In this document: one piece after another, positions 61,092-64,000 of the stretch
How positions within the stretch are numbered: position 1 is the first letter of the stretch
Layout: every line of letters begins with the position of its first letter
Assembly (NCBI RefSeq): GCF_017309385.1
Contig: NZ_JAFJMJ010000002.1
Coordinates: forward strand, 1,984,001 to 2,048,000
Reading direction: 5' to 3'
Source of the DNA: Amycolatopsis sp. 195334CR
GTDB taxonomy: Bacteria; Actinomycetota; Actinomycetes; Mycobacteriales; Pseudonocardiaceae
DNA length: 64,000 nt
Notes under the pieces: generated by a model
What the model was told of the DNA's origin: nothing
Seen by the model: only the letters and a program-made list of their open reading frames with translations
Databases searched by the model: none
Position numbers and translations under genes: made by a program

Positions 61092-61254
61092 GGTGACCTC
61101 CTTCGTTCGGTTCCGCCGAGAATGGCCGCGCGGTCCCCTGCCGGTCGTCGTGCGGGCGCAGACAGTTCCGGCCGCGGCGCTACCACGGCCGCGGTAGGCG
61201 GGAAGTCTTCTCGTGGAGGACTTCTTCGCGCGCGTGGCCGATTAGGGTGCACGC

Positions 61255-62361
61255 ATGAACCGGATCGGTGCCGGAGACTGGGTGATCGCCGCCGGGGTGG
61301 CGGCGACGCTCCTGATCGCGGGGCTGTCCGGGCACGACGGGCCGGGCGGCCTCGCCCCGCTGGGGTACGCGTTGCTCGTGGCGGGCGGGCTGTCCTTGGC
61401 CGGGCGCCGCCGCGCCCCGGTCGTGGTGCTGGCGGTGACCGGGCTCTGTGCACTGGGCTACCAGGCGGCCGGTTTCGACGTGCCGGTCATCGCGTACCTG
61501 TTCGCGGTGTACGCCGCGGTGCGCGCGGGCCACCGCTGGGTCACCGTGGTGGCTTCGGTGCTCATGCTGGCCGTCCTCCCGCTGGCCATCCTGTTGTCCT
61601 CGCACGAATTGCCCACCGGAGAGCTCTTCGCCCGCTCCAGGGACGTGCTCGAAATCGCCTGGCTCATCGCGGCCGGTGCGGCGGGCGAAGCGCTGCGGCA
61701 GGCCGAGCGCCGGGCCGACGAGGCGGAGCGCACCCGCGAGGAGACCGCGCGCCGCCGCGCCGACGAGGAACGGCTGCACATCGCCCGCGAACTGCACGAC
61801 TCGCTCACCCACCAGATCTCGGTGATCAAGGTGCAGGCCGAGGTCGCCGTGCACCTCGCGCGGAAACGGGGTGAGGAGGTGCCCGAAGCGGTGCTCGCCA
61901 TCCGCGAAGCCGGGCGGGAGGCGGCCAGGGAACTCCGCGCGACGCTGGAAGCACTGCGCGAGGACGACCCGAACCCCGCGCGCGGCCTCGGCGACGTCCC
62001 GGAACTGGTGCGGCGGGCGCGGTCCACCGGCCTGGACGCGCGGCTGACGATCGGGGGAGACCGCACCGACGTACCGGAAGCGGTCGGCCGGACCGCCTAC
62101 CGGATCGTCCAGGAGTCGCTGACCAACGTCGCCCGGCACGCCGCCGCCACCAGCGCGACGGTCCGGATCGAACACCGCCCCGGCGCGCTCGCCATCCGGA
62201 TCGACGACGACGGCAAGGCCACCGTCGGGCCCTCACCGGAACCCGGCGTCGGGTTGCTCGGCATGCGCGAGCGGGTCACCGCGCTCGGGGGCAGCCTGAG
62301 CGCCGCACCCCGTGGTGAGGGCGGATTCACCGTCCAGGCCGAACTGCCGGTGGATCCGTGA
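61255..62361 (+). CDS. Two-component sensor histidine kinase, NarL-type (HisKA_3)
   Basis: A 368-aa membrane kinase. Four to five N-terminal membrane helices occupy about residues 8-145. A charged helix precedes the dimerisation box LHIARELHDSLTHQISVIKVQAE with the phospho-acceptor His181. The ATPase domain has GRTAYRIVQESLTNVARHAAATSATV (N box) and GVGLLGMRERVTALGGSLSA (G boxes). The short loops of the sensor part suggest a membrane-stress type signal. It overlaps the response-regulator gene (GTGA). Confidence 0.95.
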   Translation: MNRIGAGDWVIAAGVAATLLIAGLSGHDGPGGLAPLGYALLVAGGLSLAGRRRAPVVVLAVTGLCALGYQAAGFDVPVIAYLFAVYAAVRAGHRWVTVVASVLMLAVLPLAILLSSHELPTGELFARSRDVLEIAWLIAAGAAGEALRQAERRADEAERTREETARRRADEERLHIARELHDSLTHQISVIKVQAEVAVHLARKRGEEVPEAVLAIREAGREAARELRATLEALREDDPNPARGLGDVPELVRRARSTGLDARLTIGGDRTDVPEAVGRTAYRIVQESLTNVARHAAATSATVRIEHRPGALAIRIDDDGKATVGPSPEPGVGLLGMRERVTALGGSLSAAPRGEGGFTVQAELPVDP

Positions 62362-63023
62362 TCCGGGTACTGCTGGCTGACGACCAGCCGCTCCTGCGCA
62401 GCGGGTTCCGCGCCCTGTTGGACATCGAGGACGACATCGAGGTGGTGGCGGAGGCCGCCGACGGGGGCGAGGCGGTGGCGCTGGCCCGGCGGCACCTGCC
62501 CGATCTCGCGCTCGTCGACATCCAGATGCCGGGCGTCGACGGCATCGAGGCGACCCGCCGCATCGCCGCGGATCCGGCACTGGCCGCCGTGCACGTGGTC
62601 ATCCTGACCAACTACGGGCTGGACGAGTACGTCTACGAGGCGTTGCGGGCGGGCGCGGCGGGCTTCCTCGTCAAGGACATCCAGCCGGAGGACTTCCTGC
62701 ACGCGGTGCGCGTCGCCGCGCGGGGTGACGCGCTGCTCGCGCCGTCGATCACGCGGAAGCTGATCGACCGGTACGTCGCCCAGCCGCCCGGCACCGGCGC
62801 GGGACTGGCGGAACTGACCAACCGCGAACGCGAGACCGTGGCACTGGTCGCGCGCGGCCTGTCCAACGACCAGATCGCGGCTCGCCTGGTGATCAGCCCG
62901 CTCACCGCCAAGACCCACGTCAACCGGGCGATGACCAAGCTGCGCGCCCGCGACCGCGCGCAGCTCGTGATCCTCGCCTACGAATCCGGTCTCGTGGTCC
63001 CGCGCGTGCCCGAAGAGGGTTAG
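62358..63023 (+). CDS. Two-component response regulator, NarL/LuxR type
   Basis: A 221-aa regulator. The receiver domain has LADDQPLLRSGF, the phospho-acceptor Asp54 in LALVDIQMPGVDG, and Lys in GFLVKDIQPEDF. The LuxR-type HTH has LTNRERETVALVARGLSNDQIAARLVISPLTAKTHVNRAMTKL. It pairs with the kinase just upstream. Its target is unknown. The 3' end overlaps the SDR gene on the other strand by 4 bp. Confidence 0.96.
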   Translation: MIRVLLADDQPLLRSGFRALLDIEDDIEVVAEAADGGEAVALARRHLPDLALVDIQMPGVDGIEATRRIAADPALAAVHVVILTNYGLDEYVYEALRAGAAGFLVKDIQPEDFLHAVRVAARGDALLAPSITRKLIDRYVAQPPGTGAGLAELTNRERETVALVARGLSNDQIAARLVISPLTAKTHVNRAMTKLRARDRAQLVILAYESGLVVPRVPEEG

Positions 63024-63826
63024 GCCCGCATCGAGGCGACCACACCGCCGTCGACGAGCAGGTCGGTGCCGGTGATGAAGGTGGCCTGCGGGCCCAGCAG
63101 GAAGGCCGCCGCGTCGGCGATGTCGTCCGGGGTGCCGATCCGGCCGGTGCCGGAGCGGTCGACCATCGCGCGGATCGTCTGGCCGGACGGGCCGTCCAGT
63201 TCCGCGCGGCCCATCGCGGTGGCGATGATCCCCGGGCTGATGGAGTTCACGCGGGCGCCTCGCCGTCCCCAGGTGTTCGCCGCGGCCTGCACGCGCAAAG
63301 CGTTGGCGCGCTTGGAGATCGCGTAGGCGCCCTGGGGGCCGAGCGCGTCCGGGGACAGGAACGGGAGGTCCAGCAGCTCGGCGGCGGGAGTGGTGGCGAG
63401 CGCGCGCTGCTGGTCGACCGGCAGCTCCTGCTGCAGGTGCCCGGCCATGCTGGCGATCACCACACCCGCGCCACCGGGCGCGACCACCCGCGCGAACTCG
63501 TCCAGCACCAGCGCGACGCCGCGCAGGTCGACGCGCAGCACGGCCTCGGCAGCCGCCTGTTCCGGCGAAAGGCCAGCCGTGTGCACGACGTGCGTGACGC
63601 GGCCCAACTCCGCGGCCGCGTCGGCCAGCGCGGCGACTGCCTCGCGGTCGGACACGTCGGTCACCAGTGTGGTGACGTCGTGGCCTTCGTCCCGCAACGC
63701 CTCGGCGGCGGAGGTCAGGGCCGGTTCGCTGAAGTCGGCGAGCAGCGTCCGTCGCCCGGCGGCCAGCCGCCGGGCGATGGCCAGGCCGATCCCGCCCGTC
63801 CCGGTGAGCACTACGACATCGTTCAT
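63020..63826 (-). CDS. Short-chain dehydrogenase/reductase
   Basis: A 268-aa SDR. Seen: VVLTGTGGIGLAIARRL (the first Gly loop reads GTGGIG), VHTAGLSPEQ where NAG is usual, VIASMAGHLQ with the catalytic Ser, GAYAISKRANALRVQAAAN with Tyr and Lys, and INSISPGII and ITGTDLLVDGGVVAS at the end. The N-terminal part of the NAG motif is changed to HTAG, common in 3-alpha-hydroxysteroid dehydrogenase-like members. It overlaps the next upstream hydrolase gene by ATGA. Confidence 0.92.
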   Translation of the reverse strand: MNDVVVLTGTGGIGLAIARRLAAGRRTLLADFSEPALTSAAEALRDEGHDVTTLVTDVSDREAVAALADAAAELGRVTHVVHTAGLSPEQAAAEAVLRVDLRGVALVLDEFARVVAPGGAGVVIASMAGHLQQELPVDQQRALATTPAAELLDLPFLSPDALGPQGAYAISKRANALRVQAAANTWGRRGARVNSISPGIIATAMGRAELDGPSGQTIRAMVDRSGTGRIGTPDDIADAAAFLLGPQATFITGTDLLVDGGVVASMRA

Positions 63827-64000
63827 CCGACAGCCTTTCCGAGCGCGCGCAAGGCGCTCTCACGCAGGGCTCGCATCAGCGGCGCGTCCGGCATCAGCGA
63901 GAAGGCGCCGTGGTACATGCCCGGCACCACCTCCACCTCGCACCGGTCGAGGCGCCGCGCGTAGTCCACGTTCTCGTCGTGGAACAGGTCCAGGTCGCCC
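63823..64000 (-). CDS. Alpha/beta hydrolase (HSL-like), C-terminal fragment cut by window edge
   Basis: The minus strand reads in from the right edge with DLFHDENVDYARRLDRCEV, then EVVPGMYHGAFSLMP carrying the catalytic His of the HSL/acetyl-hydrolase family, and ends RALRESALRALGKAVG before a stop that overlaps the SDR start. Only the last 58 residues are in the window. The DxFxDEN and PGMYHGAF patterns are typical of the family's C-terminus. Probably one operon with the SDR. Confidence 0.82.
   Translation of the reverse strand, partial: GDLDLFHDENVDYARRLDRCEVEVVPGMYHGAFSLMPDAPLMRALRESALRALGKAVG

Noticed and set aside
1..64000. tRNA, rRNA, integrase, transposase or attachment sites
   Set aside because: No cloverleaf, rRNA stretch, recombinase or transposase coding region or terminal inverted repeats of an insertion sequence were recognised by eye. 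A covariance-model scan would be needed to exclude a tRNA.

Overview
The window is very GC-rich (third codon positions almost always G or C), uses many GTG starts and ATGA/GTGA stop-start overlaps, and carries type VII (ESX-like) secretion accessory genes, EspG, a SARP regulator and IdeR/DmdR-type iron boxes. This points to a filamentous actinomycete, most likely a Pseudonocardiales member such as an Amycolatopsis-like organism. The genus is an inference; no rRNA or tRNA gene was seen.

Layout. 1-2958 (minus): an aldo/keto reductase, an unknown 109-aa protein and a glmS cut by the left edge. 3012-7464: an aliphatic amide utilisation locus, with a MarR-type repressor divergent from amiC, amiS, amiE and amiB and no amiR. 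7540-8601: a small KhtT-N-like protein and a hydrolase. 8645-30609: a complete catecholate siderophore locus under two iron boxes. It holds 2,3-dihydroxybenzoate synthesis and activation (dhbA, dhbC, dhbE, dhbB, a free aryl carrier protein), a siderophore-interacting reductase, an ABC importer, a 3339-aa NRPS (C-A-PCP-E-C-A-PCP-E-C), an MFS exporter and a DAHP synthase that feeds chorismate. The A-domain pockets read by eye suggest a cationic residue (Arg-like) followed by a Thr-like residue, so a DHB-Arg-Thr type catecholate is the working hypothesis. The line ends in a condensation domain, not a thioesterase.

30634-36255: a hairpin and a 27-bp degenerate repeat array, a tautomerase, a PH-domain membrane protein, an amidase, a GntR/ureohydrolase pair and small unknown proteins. 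36440-39641: a type VII substrate cassette that ends in a candidate PD-(D/E)XK nuclease toxin and a candidate immunity protein. 39615-40116: a deletion scar that joins the 3' halves of a MarR gene and a membrane-protein gene. 40122-47935: a TMEM175-like channel and several regulator/enzyme pairs (HxlR with an NmrA-type oxidoreductase, TetR with a dehalogenase-like hydrolase, a SARP-NB-ARC-TPR regulator, an XRE regulator with an SDR).

48021-51453: a second type VII substrate module with its own EspG but no Ecc secretion machinery. 51450-58110: an epoxide hydrolase divergent from a WYL regulator, then a minus-strand operon of an FAD/NAD(P)-binding protein and two LLM flavin oxidoreductases. That operon is preceded by a 23-aa leader-peptide-like ORF and a 25-aa ORF coupled to the first enzyme. 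58167-64000: an HSL-family esterase, a DUF3237 protein, a TetR regulator, an OsmC-like protein, a DUF6223 protein, a NarL-type two-component system, an SDR and the tail of another hydrolase.
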